A DNA stretch of 64,000 nucleotides. It comes from Parapedobacter soli. Lineage in GTDB: Bacteria; Bacteroidota; Bacteroidia; Sphingobacteriales; Sphingobacteriaceae. The notes beneath the pieces are model-generated. The model saw only the letters and a program-made list of their open reading frames with translations. It searched no databases and was not told the origin of the DNA. Below are positions 7,477-17,965 of the stretch, in pieces; position 1 is the stretch's first letter, and each line of letters opens with the position of its first letter. A program made the position numbers and the translations under genes. Location: assembly GCF_025460835.1 (NCBI RefSeq), contig NZ_JAMXAY010000004.1, forward strand, positions 1 to 64,000, in the 5' to 3' direction.

Positions 7477-7992
7477 TTACTTTAGAAAACTATACTTAAA
7501 CGAATAGTTGGCCGAATCGTGGGTCGCTTTATTATAATAGCTTAGAATCTCTAATTTCACGTAATCGCCTGCTGTGGTCCTGATTACCAACACACGGCCG
7601 GGGATCGGGTTGATGCTATGGTCGCCCATATCGTATTCATACCATCCGTTTCCACTCCCTGTTGGGATTGCTTTCTCTGACTCCGTGTCGGCCTTGAACC
7701 CCGCGGTAGGGCGCTGCGTCACACTGTCAAACGACGTCTCTTTCAGCAAGGCAGCCTGTGCTTTCCCACTACCGCTACTCCCTCCGTTTATCAATACCGT
7801 CGTGCGGTTAAACGCAATATCCCACTCATCCGATGCCGTGGGAACCTGTTTACCCGTAGTGAAGTTGAAATACGCTGTTTCGGTCGCTGCATTTATATTT
7901 GCTATGGTTTTAACCTCTTGCGCATGGGCCGTTATCGAAAATATCAACGCTACTACTGCCATTGATATCTCATTGAAATATCGTGTTTTCAT
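7477..7992 (-). CDS. HmuY-like haem-binding family protein
   Basis: A 171-residue exported protein with a signal peptide ending at ...ITAHA-Q (about residue 24). The body fits the HmuY fold: FNFTTGKQVP, DEWDIAFNRTTVLINGG, a central variable region, then VLVIRTTAGDYVKLEILSYYN and the final sheet NYSFKYSF. HmuY proteins are surface haemophores or related carriers; here there is no obvious lipobox and no TonB receptor next door, so ligand and partner are uncertain. It is convergent with rplS. Confidence 0.8.
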   Translation of the reverse strand: MKTRYFNEISMAVVALIFSITAHAQEVKTIANINAATETAYFNFTTGKQVPTASDEWDIAFNRTTVLINGGSSGSGKAQAALLKETSFDSVTQRPTAGFKADTESEKAIPTGSGNGWYEYDMGDHSINPIPGRVLVIRTTAGDYVKLEILSYYNKATHDSANYSFKYSFLK

Positions 7993-8055
7993 GCAGCAAA
8001 CTTAGCTAAATTCCAGCTTATTTAAAACGAATCTAATTTATTAGTATAATAAACT

Positions 8056-9378
8056 TCAACGTTCTGTCTCGTCAGATAGGCTGTATTTGAACTCATAACG
8101 TTCAAACAATTGTTTATGCAAGTCGTCAAGATTGATATCCCGTCCTTGGATGAAGGCGCGCTGTATGTCGTTGCCGAGCATATCCAACGCATCGCCGTCC
8201 GAAACAATTACATTAGCGTCTTTACCTACTTCCAACGTGCCTGTGTAGCCATCGATACCCAGTATTTTCGCAGTATTGCTGGTAATGGTAGCTAGCGCTT
8301 GCTCCTTGGTTAAACCGTAGGCTGCCGCTGTACCAGCCATAAAAGGCAGATTACGCTGTTGCCAAAACCCTTCTATGCCATAGGCAACCAGCACGCCGGC
8401 ATCGGTTAGTATTTTCGCTTGTTTGTACGGTAGGTAAACATCCACATCCGTAGCATAGGGCAGGGCGTGTGCTTGTTGCATGATTACCGGCACGTTATTA
8501 TCTACCAGTAGGCTGGCAACGAGATGGGCCTCGGCCCCACCCACCAATACCGGGGTGATGCCATACCGTTTAAAGGCCGATACAGCAGCAATGATATCCG
8601 TTGCTCTATTGGCGTGCACATATACCTGCCTTTCGCCCCCAAAGACCGGCTTGAATGCCTCGAACCGTGCATTGGAAATCCGTACGTTGCCAAGTTCGGC
8701 ATAGGCTTTGGCCTGGCCCAGAAAATCTTCCAGTTTGGCAATCTCCGTTTGCACCCGCTCCTTCTGGGCATCTGTGTTGGTAGCCGAGCTGCTGCCAAAA
8801 CGGGAAAACCGAACCGTAGGCCAATGGATATGGATCCCCTCATCTACTTTGTAAGCTGCGTCTTCCCAATTCCACGCATCGAGTTGGACCACAGACGACT
8901 GCCCCGACACCAGGCCACCCTGAGGCGTGACCTGCGCCAGCAAGATACCATTAGACCGTAGCGTATTGATTACCTTTGAATCTGTATTGTATGCAATCAG
9001 TGAACGGACATGGGCATTGTTTTCACCCACTTCCGTATCGTCTACAGTGGCTCTTACGGCTTCGATTTCTACCAAACCCAAGTTAGTGTTTGGCGCTATG
9101 AATCCGGGATAGATATGCTTGCCGGTAGCATCCACCACTACGGCATTTCCCGGCACACTGGGAGCGTCGCCCACGTAGGTAATCTTCCCCCCGTCAAACA
9201 CCAAGGCACCTCGCTCAATGACCGTACCGTTGCCTACATGGATGGTACCACCCGTAATGGCCACCGGCTGTGCTTGGGCCCCTGCCGGGTAAATGGTTGG
9301 TTGCGCCAGCGCAGTACCAGCAAATAGCAGGCTAGCTGCCCCTCCGGCTAATAAATATGTTCTGATTGAGTTCATCAT
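8056..9378 (-). CDS. Amidohydrolase-like protein lacking the HxH motif
   Basis: About 440 residues with a signal peptide (MMNSIRTYLLAGGAASLLF, cut near ALA-Q), placing it in the periplasm or outer envelope. It has the imidazolonepropionase-like amidohydrolase layout: a beta sandwich with GGTIHVGNGTVIERGAL and a C-terminal TGTLEVGKDANVIVSDGD. The position that normally reads PG(L/I)IDxHxH reads YPGFIAPNTNLG, so the first metal pair is missing. It follows the 1003-residue amidohydrolase by 7 bases and is probably translated from the same mRNA. Enzyme activity is doubtful; it may be a partner subunit. Confidence 0.85.
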   Translation of the reverse strand: MMNSIRTYLLAGGAASLLFAGTALAQPTIYPAGAQAQPVAITGGTIHVGNGTVIERGALVFDGGKITYVGDAPSVPGNAVVVDATGKHIYPGFIAPNTNLGLVEIEAVRATVDDTEVGENNAHVRSLIAYNTDSKVINTLRSNGILLAQVTPQGGLVSGQSSVVQLDAWNWEDAAYKVDEGIHIHWPTVRFSRFGSSSATNTDAQKERVQTEIAKLEDFLGQAKAYAELGNVRISNARFEAFKPVFGGERQVYVHANRATDIIAAVSAFKRYGITPVLVGGAEAHLVASLLVDNNVPVIMQQAHALPYATDVDVYLPYKQAKILTDAGVLVAYGIEGFWQQRNLPFMAGTAAAYGLTKEQALATITSNTAKILGIDGYTGTLEVGKDANVIVSDGDALDMLGNDIQRAFIQGRDINLDDLHKQLFERYEFKYSLSDETER

Positions 9379-9385
9379 TATCGTA

Positions 9386-12300
9386 TTAATGGGTGTGTAT
9401 TTCAAACTCGCCGATCTCACCGATGGTATCGCAGTGGTACTCCATATTGGGCTGCGCCGTGGGGCGTTGCGTTACACCACCACCACTTTTCGCCTGTAAT
9501 GATTTCCGGATCAGCCGTGCCCGTTCTGCGGCAAGCGCCTGCTGCTTCGCCGCATCTTCTTCGATATCCCAATATTTCACACCATCTACGAATGTCTTCT
9601 CTGCCTTTGCATAGATAGAGAGCGGTCTATCGCTCCATACTACCACATCGGCATCCTTGCCCGGTGCCAAGCTACCTACGCGATTGCCCACATGGAGTAT
9701 TTCAGCCGGGTTGAGCGTTACCATCTTGAGTGCTTCCTCTTCGCTAACGCCACCATACTTCACTGCCTTTGCGGCTTCCTGGTTGAGCCTCCGGGCCATC
9801 TCCGCATCGTCAGAATTGATAGCGGTCAAAACATGCTGCTTATGCATCAGGTAGGCATTATACGGTATCGCTTCCTGTACTTCCATTTTGTATGCCCACC
9901 AATCGGCGAAAGATGCTCCGGCAATTTGCCGACTGGCCATCTTATCAGCCACCTTATACCCTTCTAAGATGTGGGTAAACGTATTTACCTGGAAGCCCAT
10001 GCTATCTCCTACGTGCATCAGCATATTGATTTCAGACTGCACGTAAGAATGGCACGTGATAAAGCGTTTCTTATCCAGTATCTCTACCAATGCGTCCAGG
10101 GTAAGGTTTCGTCTCAGGGTTTGGTCGCCAGCCGCCATCCGGGCTTTGTATTCCTTGGCGCGCGTGAATGCATCGTAGTATACTTGTTCCACACCCATGC
10201 GGGTTTGTGGGAAACGGGAGCCTGTAATACCCCAGTTGCTCTGCTTCACATTCTCTCCAAGAGCAAACTTGATAAACCCGTCGTTGCCGCCGAACTTCAA
10301 CCCTTCGGGGTTCTTGCCCCAGCGGAGTTTGATAAGCTGCGATTGCCCACCGATGGAATTGGCCGACCCGTGCAGTAGATGCGAGGTGGTAACCCCGCCT
10401 GCCAACTGACGGTAGATGTTGATGTCTTCCGAATTGACAACGTCTCCGATCCGCACTTCTGCGGTGACCGAATGCGAGCCTTCGTTGACGCCTCGACTGA
10501 TGGCAATATGCGAATGCTCGTCGATGATTCCTGGGGTTACATGTTTACCGGTACCATCGATTACCGTTGCGCCGGCTGCCGACAGGTTTTTACCCACAGC
10601 CTTAATCTTTCCGCCAGCGAGCAATATGTCGGTGTTTTCGAGGATACCGTCCGCCTCATTGGTCCACACGGTGGCGTTTGTAATCAGTACTGTCTTCGCT
10701 TCGGGCAACTTGGTATTGCCATAGGCCACAAAGGGGTAGATTACCTCTCCTTCCGAAACGGCATTCGTTTTACGCAGCCTCGGCGATGCCTTTGCAGTGT
10801 AAGCAGCGGTATGGGTCGCGGCCCATGCCGACACCGTACCATCCGGTTGCACAGCCTCTCCCCTCAGCGAGAGCGGATGGTCATCGGCAATGTAGCCACT
10901 GATACGGGTAGTGCCCTCCTGTCCTTTCGGATTGAAACTGAACGACAGCAGGTCGCCCGTGCGTGTGGCGGTAACCTTGGTTTCTGCCGTGTCGTTTCCT
11001 ACCTTCAAGTGGGCCGTAAGTTTGCCATCGCGTTCACCGATAAACAGACGCGCGGCACCGGCACCCGGTAGCGTTGTAGCGTATTCTCCGGTAATGTATT
11101 GTACGTCGACTTTCGTAGCAACAAACTTCTCTCCCTGCACCCAGTTCTCGTATATAATGGTACCTTCTTTAAACAGCGTATCGCTGGTGATGATGAAGTT
11201 AGCCAGCTTCCCACGTTCGAGCGTCCCCAATTTATCCGATACACCCAGCATTTCTGCCGGGATTTCGGTAAGGGCACGCAGCGCATATCCTTGCGAGAGC
11301 CCATTATCGAGCGCAAGCCGTAGGTTTGTCCAGAAGTCACGGAGATTGCCAAGCCCTATTGGGGAGAGGGCAAAACGTACACCTGCCTTTTCGAGCATCG
11401 CTGCGTTGGCAGGCGCCATTTCCCAGTGCTTAAGCTGGGCCAGTGTCACATTGCGCGCATCGGCCGGGTCTTCCACATCATACACCTTTGGGAAAACAAG
11501 CGGCACAATCAAGCTGGCTCCCGTAGCCCTGACGTCTTCCAACCGTTGGTACTCATTCCCTCCCGCTTTGATAATATAGCTTTTCCCGAATTCCTTGGCG
11601 ATTTTATCTGCTCTCAAAACGTCGAGCACATCGTCTACTTCAAAAAATTGAGGTAGGTTTTGCAGTTTGCCAAATGCTTCAAGCGAAATATTGTATTCTT
11701 CGTGTTGTGTGGTATACCATTGGCTATCGTAATAAGTTTGACGGAGAAGAGCGATGGTACCCATCAACGACGAGGGGTAGCTGGTTTCGGCTCCCCCCTT
11801 ATTGAACGAGTAATGGGCTCCGGCATCAGGCAGGATAATCACCTCGTTTTCCCGTGCATTAGCCAACGTGGCCACCACAGAACTACCCCGCGCGATGCCA
11901 TCACGCACGATAGACTGCACCGCTCCAAAACCGATTTTCCGCAACTCTTCGGTTTGCTTTTCGTTCACTGAAAACGTCTCTTTGGCAGCTACTTCGGGAC
12001 GTATCGCCTCATTCCAACCGTAAGCTCCTTGCTTAGTCGATTCGAAAATCTGCGACCTGCGGCCCCCGGAAACGGACTGGCTGCGCTGGCTCCTGCTAGC
12101 TTGGCCGTATTCGCTAAATGCATCGATAAACGAAGGATAAATGAACTTACCCTGCAAATCGACGGTCACGTAGCCTTTGGGCACCGATTGGTTCCTGCCC
12201 AGTGCAGCTATGTGCTTACCATCAACCAGCAAGGTACCGTTGCGGATGACCTCGCCAGCTTTGACAACGATGTTTGCATTCGTAAAGGCAAACAGTTGCG

Positions 12301-12397
12301 GCCTTTCATCGTGTGAGCCATTTACCGGGTAGGTTTCTTGTGCAACCGCGGCACCACACAATAGGGTAGCCACTAATAACAGTAAGGTTCTCTTCAT
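9386..12397 (-). CDS. Two-module amidohydrolase, exported
   Basis: A 1003-residue protein with a signal peptide (KRTLLLLVATLLCGAAVAQ). It contains two amidohydrolase modules. Module 1 (about 20-440) has the sheet and TLERGKLANFIITS ending, but reads IYPSFIDAFSEYG where HxH is expected. Module 2 (about 570-970) keeps TPGIIDEHSHIAIS, then CHSYVQ and THILEGYK metal/active-site positions and ends SLAPGKDADVVVWS. Module 2 is therefore the probable catalyst, perhaps a periplasmic metallo-dipeptidase or cyclic-amide hydrolase (inference from related Bacteroidota proteins). The start at 12397 begins at the basic n-region of the signal peptide. Confidence 0.9.
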   Translation of the reverse strand: MKRTLLLLVATLLCGAAVAQETYPVNGSHDERPQLFAFTNANIVVKAGEVIRNGTLLVDGKHIAALGRNQSVPKGYVTVDLQGKFIYPSFIDAFSEYGQASRSQRSQSVSGGRRSQIFESTKQGAYGWNEAIRPEVAAKETFSVNEKQTEELRKIGFGAVQSIVRDGIARGSSVVATLANARENEVIILPDAGAHYSFNKGGAETSYPSSLMGTIALLRQTYYDSQWYTTQHEEYNISLEAFGKLQNLPQFFEVDDVLDVLRADKIAKEFGKSYIIKAGGNEYQRLEDVRATGASLIVPLVFPKVYDVEDPADARNVTLAQLKHWEMAPANAAMLEKAGVRFALSPIGLGNLRDFWTNLRLALDNGLSQGYALRALTEIPAEMLGVSDKLGTLERGKLANFIITSDTLFKEGTIIYENWVQGEKFVATKVDVQYITGEYATTLPGAGAARLFIGERDGKLTAHLKVGNDTAETKVTATRTGDLLSFSFNPKGQEGTTRISGYIADDHPLSLRGEAVQPDGTVSAWAATHTAAYTAKASPRLRKTNAVSEGEVIYPFVAYGNTKLPEAKTVLITNATVWTNEADGILENTDILLAGGKIKAVGKNLSAAGATVIDGTGKHVTPGIIDEHSHIAISRGVNEGSHSVTAEVRIGDVVNSEDINIYRQLAGGVTTSHLLHGSANSIGGQSQLIKLRWGKNPEGLKFGGNDGFIKFALGENVKQSNWGITGSRFPQTRMGVEQVYYDAFTRAKEYKARMAAGDQTLRRNLTLDALVEILDKKRFITCHSYVQSEINMLMHVGDSMGFQVNTFTHILEGYKVADKMASRQIAGASFADWWAYKMEVQEAIPYNAYLMHKQHVLTAINSDDAEMARRLNQEAAKAVKYGGVSEEEALKMVTLNPAEILHVGNRVGSLAPGKDADVVVWSDRPLSIYAKAEKTFVDGVKYWDIEEDAAKQQALAAERARLIRKSLQAKSGGGVTQRPTAQPNMEYHCDTIGEIGEFEIHTH

Positions 12398-12488
12398 CTT
12401 TAGGGGAATCATGTGTAATTAATCATGCCAGATTACCCGCAGCGTCTAGCCCGAAACGGTTACTGCAACAGGAAAGCACGGCTTAAAC

Positions 12489-12496
12489 CAAATATA
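12489..12496 (-). promoter_or_regulatory. -7 element upstream of the amidohydrolase operon
   Basis: TATATTTG on the minus strand matches the Bacteroidota TAnnTTTG consensus, 92 bases before the start codon at 12397. No clear -33 TTTG is seen, so the call is tentative. Confidence 0.45.
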
Positions 12497-12541
12497 AACG
12501 GTTCCTTTAAAAAAGAAAGCAAAAAACACCTCACGTAATAG

Positions 12542-14287
<1,746 letters not shown>

Positions 14288-14307
14288 CGAACAGCGCAGA
14301 TTAAGAA

Positions 14308-16149
14308 ATGGATAGAAATACACTGACGGGCCTGGTTTTAATTTTTGTCATCATTGCAGGTTCTTTCTACTTGCTACAACCTTCGGACGAAGAAATTAAA
14401 CGTGAGCGCCAGTTGCAAGATTCGCTTGCCAACACACGGAATGCCATTGAAAATGTATCACAAAATCGCACCGATACCGCGGCAGCAGCAAATACACCTG
14501 TAATTGACTCCGTACTGCTAAGCGGGCCCTTTGGGCAAGCGATTGACGGCGAAGACCGGATTGTTACCCTGGAGAACGAGAACATTAAAGCTACAATCAG
14601 TACGAAAGGTGGCCGGATAAAATCCGTCGAGCTCAAAGACGAGAAAACATACGACGGGCAACCACTGGTTATGTTTGACGGTGAGCACAACAAATTCGGC
14701 CTCTTTTTCTCGGCAGCAGGCAAAAACATCATCACCAACGACCTGTATTTTACTACAGAGGGCAATAACATCCATGTAACGGGCCAAGACTCGGCATCGG
14801 TGACGTTCCGGCTGACGTATGCCACTGACAAGTACATAGACTACGTTTACTCCATCCGCGGCGGCGACCATAATGTTGGTTTCACCATCGTAACAAAGGG
14901 TATGCAAGACGTGGTAGCACCCACCGAAAGCCAGCTGGTGCTCAATTGGGAGACGGCACTTACCCAAAAGGAGAAAGACATGGATAGTGAGCGCCAACGT
15001 TCTACCTTATATTATGCCCTTGCCGCTGATGATATAGACCATTTGAGTGTTTCCAAGGACGATAGCGAAGACCTCACCGAGCAAATCGGCTGGGTATCGT
15101 TCAAGCAGCATTTTTTCTCGAATGTTTTGGTTTCTGAGAACGGCTTTGATGGTGGGAAGGTGAATGTTTATACCAGTGCGGACTCGGATATCGTAAAACT
15201 ATTTACCGCCAACCTACGCCTCGACTTCAACCGCCAAGACATCAACACCTACCCTATGCATTTCTTCTTCGGGCCCAACCAATATAAGGTTCTGAAAGCC
15301 CACGGGTACGGGTTGGAAAAACAAATCGATATGGGGTGGGGGCCCATGAAATGGATCAACAGGTTTATCACTGTGCCTGTGTTTAATTTCTTGGACAGCT
15401 TCAATTGGAGCTACGGCTTGGTCATCCTTATCCTTACCGTACTGTTGAAATCCCTGCTGTCGCCACTCACCTACCGATCATACGTATCTATGGCTAAGAT
15501 GCGTGTACTGAAGCCGGAAATGGACGAAATCAAGGAAAAAGTGGGCCAAGATAACCCGACGTTGCTTCAGCAGGAATACCTCAAATTATATAAGCAGGCG
15601 GGTGTAAACCCCCTGGGTGGATGTATTCCCATGCTCTTGCAGATGCCGTTTACCATCGCATTTTTCTTTTTCTTCCCTAACCTGTTCGAATTGCGGGGCG
15701 AAAGTTTTCTGTGGATAAAGGATTTATCCACATACGATTCGGTGATTTCATTTTCACCGCTGCCTATTATCGGTGTGGATCACATTAGTTTGATGTGTAT
15801 CTTGATGACCTGCGCCACATTGTTATCTACTTGGTACAACAATTCCATTTCGGGTGCTGCCAATGCACAGATGAAATACATCGGTTACTTTATGCCACTG
15901 ATTTTCCTCTTCGTATTGAATAGTTTCCCGGCCGGCTTGAACTACTATTATTTCCTCTCAACGATATTTACTTTCGGACAGCAACTCGTTATCCGCCAAA
16001 TGGTAAACGATGACAAAATACTGGCTATCATAGAGGCCAATAAGAAAAAACCGGAGGCTAAGAAAAAGTCGAAATTCCAGCAACGGATGGAAGATTACAT
16101 GCGTCAACAGCAAAATCAGCCTAAGCCTAAACCCAAAGGAAAAAAATAG
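14308..16149 (+). CDS. yidC: Membrane protein insertase YidC
   Basis: A 613-residue inner-membrane insertase. The N-terminal TM (residues about 5-24) is followed by a large periplasmic beta domain and then, from about 350, the conserved membrane core with WGPMKWINRF, SYGLVILILTVLLK, PLTYRSYVSMAKM and NPLGGCIPMLLQMPF, including the hydrophilic-groove arginine of the YidC/Oxa1 family. The C-terminus is a Lys/Pro/Gln-rich ribosome-facing tail ending in PKPKPKGKK. It probably shares a transcript with pyrG, a common Bacteroidota pairing. Confidence 0.97.
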   Translation: MDRNTLTGLVLIFVIIAGSFYLLQPSDEEIKRERQLQDSLANTRNAIENVSQNRTDTAAAANTPVIDSVLLSGPFGQAIDGEDRIVTLENENIKATISTKGGRIKSVELKDEKTYDGQPLVMFDGEHNKFGLFFSAAGKNIITNDLYFTTEGNNIHVTGQDSASVTFRLTYATDKYIDYVYSIRGGDHNVGFTIVTKGMQDVVAPTESQLVLNWETALTQKEKDMDSERQRSTLYYALAADDIDHLSVSKDDSEDLTEQIGWVSFKQHFFSNVLVSENGFDGGKVNVYTSADSDIVKLFTANLRLDFNRQDINTYPMHFFFGPNQYKVLKAHGYGLEKQIDMGWGPMKWINRFITVPVFNFLDSFNWSYGLVILILTVLLKSLLSPLTYRSYVSMAKMRVLKPEMDEIKEKVGQDNPTLLQQEYLKLYKQAGVNPLGGCIPMLLQMPFTIAFFFFFPNLFELRGESFLWIKDLSTYDSVISFSPLPIIGVDHISLMCILMTCATLLSTWYNNSISGAANAQMKYIGYFMPLIFLFVLNSFPAGLNYYYFLSTIFTFGQQLVIRQMVNDDKILAIIEANKKKPEAKKKSKFQQRMEDYMRQQQNQPKPKPKGKK

Positions 16150-16181
16150 GAAAGCAACTATATAGGTTACAATTAATCAAA

Positions 16182-16214
16182 CTTTGGCATGCCCCCACTT
16201 GGGGCATGCCAAAG
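16182..16214. terminator. Bidirectional hairpin between yidC and the cbb3 operon
   Basis: A perfect 14-base stem, CTTTGGCATGCCCC (16182-16195) and GGGGCATGCCAAAG (16201-16214), with a five-base loop. It is located between the convergent ends of yidC and the oxidase-associated genes. There is no strong T-run on either side. Confidence 0.75.
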
Positions 16215-16218
16215 TGGT

Positions 16219-16620
16219 TTAGGGCATAGCGAAATAGCGGAAGAGGTAATACAGCGCCCAGCCTGTAAACGCGATGATCAGTACCCATACCCACGAAGGG
16301 ATACTCTGCGGCGTTTCGCTACCCTCGATGAGGAACGATCGGTTGCCTTTGCCATATGCATTGATCATGATGGGGATTACCCCATCCACTACGGCATCTT
16401 CGGTTATTCCTTCCACATCAATTGCCGGCCCATTTCGTACAACGAACGGGATGACCCGGATACCTTCCTTGCCTGTAGGGTCTTTCCCTACGATTTTCAG
16501 CGTATGAGGGCCGTCTACCAGCTTTCTGGTATCCAATTCGAAATTGATCGGCGACATCACCTCCGCAATGGGTTGCGGATGATCATCGAGAAAAATGCGT
16601 ATCTTACTTTTACCTTCCAT
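16219..16620 (-). CDS. Tail-anchored protein of the cbb3 operon
   Basis: A 133-residue protein: an Ig-like beta region (EGKSKIRIFLDD, then SPINFELDTRKLVDGPHTLKIVGKDPTGKEG) followed by one C-terminal TM helix (SWVWVLIIAFTGWALYYLF). The ATG at 16620 is used; the longer frame starts with TTG and would overlap the upstream stop. It lies 2 bases after the small CPVC protein and closes the ccoNO operon, so it is probably an oxidase-associated or assembly protein. I do not recognise a named family. Confidence 0.75.
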   Translation of the reverse strand: MEGKSKIRIFLDDHPQPIAEVMSPINFELDTRKLVDGPHTLKIVGKDPTGKEGIRVIPFVVRNGPAIDVEGITEDAVVDGVIPIMINAYGKGNRSFLIEGSETPQSIPSWVWVLIIAFTGWALYYLFRYFAMP

Positions 16621-16622
16621 AA

Positions 16623-16898
16623 TCAATCAAGGTCTAATATATTCCGTTTGATGTGGTCGGGCGTATCTTCCCCGGGCCTCACCAGCCACTTCATGGAGTA
16701 ATACAGTGTAACCAGTACAATCACCGTTATCACTCCAACAATGAGGTAATCCCAGTTATTGTCGGGCCCGGCACCATGGGCAACTCCGCGCAGTACCTTA
16801 GGCTGTTGTTTTTCACATACGGGACATGCCCACCCGGCAGTTGCGGCCACTAATAGCAGCAAGGTCAAGGCTGTTGCCTTCAGATTACTACGTTTCAT
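16623..16898 (-). CDS. Small membrane protein with CPVC motif, cbb3 operon
   Basis: About 91 residues: a signal peptide (KRSNLKATALTLLLLVAATAGWA), a CPVC motif directly after the predicted cleavage site, then one TM helix (WDYLIVGVITVIVLVTLYYS) and a short charged tail containing EDTPDHIKRNI. The paired cysteines could bind copper or take part in redox maturation of the oxidase (inference). It lies 24 bases downstream of ccoO. An ATG four codons upstream (16910) is also possible. Confidence 0.75.
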   Translation of the reverse strand: MKRSNLKATALTLLLLVAATAGWACPVCEKQQPKVLRGVAHGAGPDNNWDYLIVGVITVIVLVTLYYSMKWLVRPGEDTPDHIKRNILDLD

Positions 16899-16921
16899 CT
16901 TTTGTAACATGATCGTTTATA

Positions 16922-17926
16922 TTATTCGCTGGCACCTTGTGCCAGAAAATCCATAATTTCTTTAATCTCATCCTCGGTTACCTGTGCACCAGAATTGCCC
17001 CAGCTTGTCCTTTCGTGGTTAATGATAGCAGTTACCTCCGCAGGAGTAAGCTCCATCATGGTACCGATACCGGGCATTGCCGCAAATTCGGGCCGTGCAT
17101 CATAACCGTTCATGATAATATCCACATACAGCTCCAGGTCGTCCCCGTTTACCACGGTGCTTTCGGTGAGCGAGGGGAACGCACCGGGCAGGCCCTGGCC
17201 GTTGGCTTGGTGGCAAGCTTGGCAATGGGTTGCATACAGTAGTCCGCCATCTAGTCCGCCGGCATCTTCTCCCCCTTCAGCTTTAGCTTTCTCCCTGGCA
17301 TAGAGAAACTCCGGCGTTGGCCTTCCATCGGGCAGCGGCACTTGCTTGAGCGATTGTAAGTAGGCTACCAATTGCAAGGCTTCTTCCGTAGCAACCACCT
17401 TGCCCTTTCCGGGCTTAAGGTACGCATCGGGCACATTCACCACCACATCACTGTCTGCGGGAAATGCCTTGTACTCAAACAGCCAGGGATATGCCGGCAT
17501 TACCGAGGCTTCTACCACGATGCGTGGGTTGTAGAGGTGTACCAGGTTCCACTCCAAGCTGGGCTGTCTGTTACCCACGTCGGTGAGGTCGGGGCCCGTA
17601 CGTTCAGTCCCCATCAGCGTGGCGGTGTTCCGCCATACGTCGGTACGTTTGATACCGGCATAATCGGCCGCTACGCTTGGCCGTTTACCCCAAGGCCTAT
17701 CCATATCCACATTACGCACCTGCTGGGTATGGCAGGCCACGCAGCCGTTGGCAATAAAAATCGATTTTCCCTTCTCAGCCGCCTCACTCAGCGGCTCATA
17801 CCCCGGCAGGGGTGCGTTTTTCTGCTGGTTGTGTAGCGCTGGAAGGATGGCTACGAACAATGTCAGCACAAAGAACAACAAAAATGCCGCAGTAAAAAGC
17901 TTTCTATGATCATTAAAAAATTCCAT
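16922..17926 (-). CDS. ccoO: cbb3 oxidase subunit II (CcoO) fused to a second cytochrome c domain
   Basis: A 334-residue membrane-anchored dihaem protein. One TM (about 10-30) is followed by a CcoO/FixO mono-haem domain with CVACH (C62, C65, H66), the QQVRN context and the Met ligand region. A second class I cytochrome c domain has CQACH (C235, C238, H239). The second domain resembles a CcoP domain, so one chain may supply electrons in place of separate CcoO and CcoP. It is directly downstream of ccoN. Confidence 0.93.
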   Translation of the reverse strand: MEFFNDHRKLFTAAFLLFFVLTLFVAILPALHNQQKNAPLPGYEPLSEAAEKGKSIFIANGCVACHTQQVRNVDMDRPWGKRPSVAADYAGIKRTDVWRNTATLMGTERTGPDLTDVGNRQPSLEWNLVHLYNPRIVVEASVMPAYPWLFEYKAFPADSDVVVNVPDAYLKPGKGKVVATEEALQLVAYLQSLKQVPLPDGRPTPEFLYAREKAKAEGGEDAGGLDGGLLYATHCQACHQANGQGLPGAFPSLTESTVVNGDDLELYVDIIMNGYDARPEFAAMPGIGTMMELTPAEVTAIINHERTSWGNSGAQVTEDEIKEIMDFLAQGASE

Positions 17927-17965
17927 CTTCTATTGGAGTATTATGCTGTCTGTCAAGTCGCTGAA

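Noticed and set aside
10379-11579. Long plus-strand ORFs (222-230 codons) opposite the amidohydrolase gene
   Set aside because: They are antisense shadows of a strong minus-strand gene with clear motifs.
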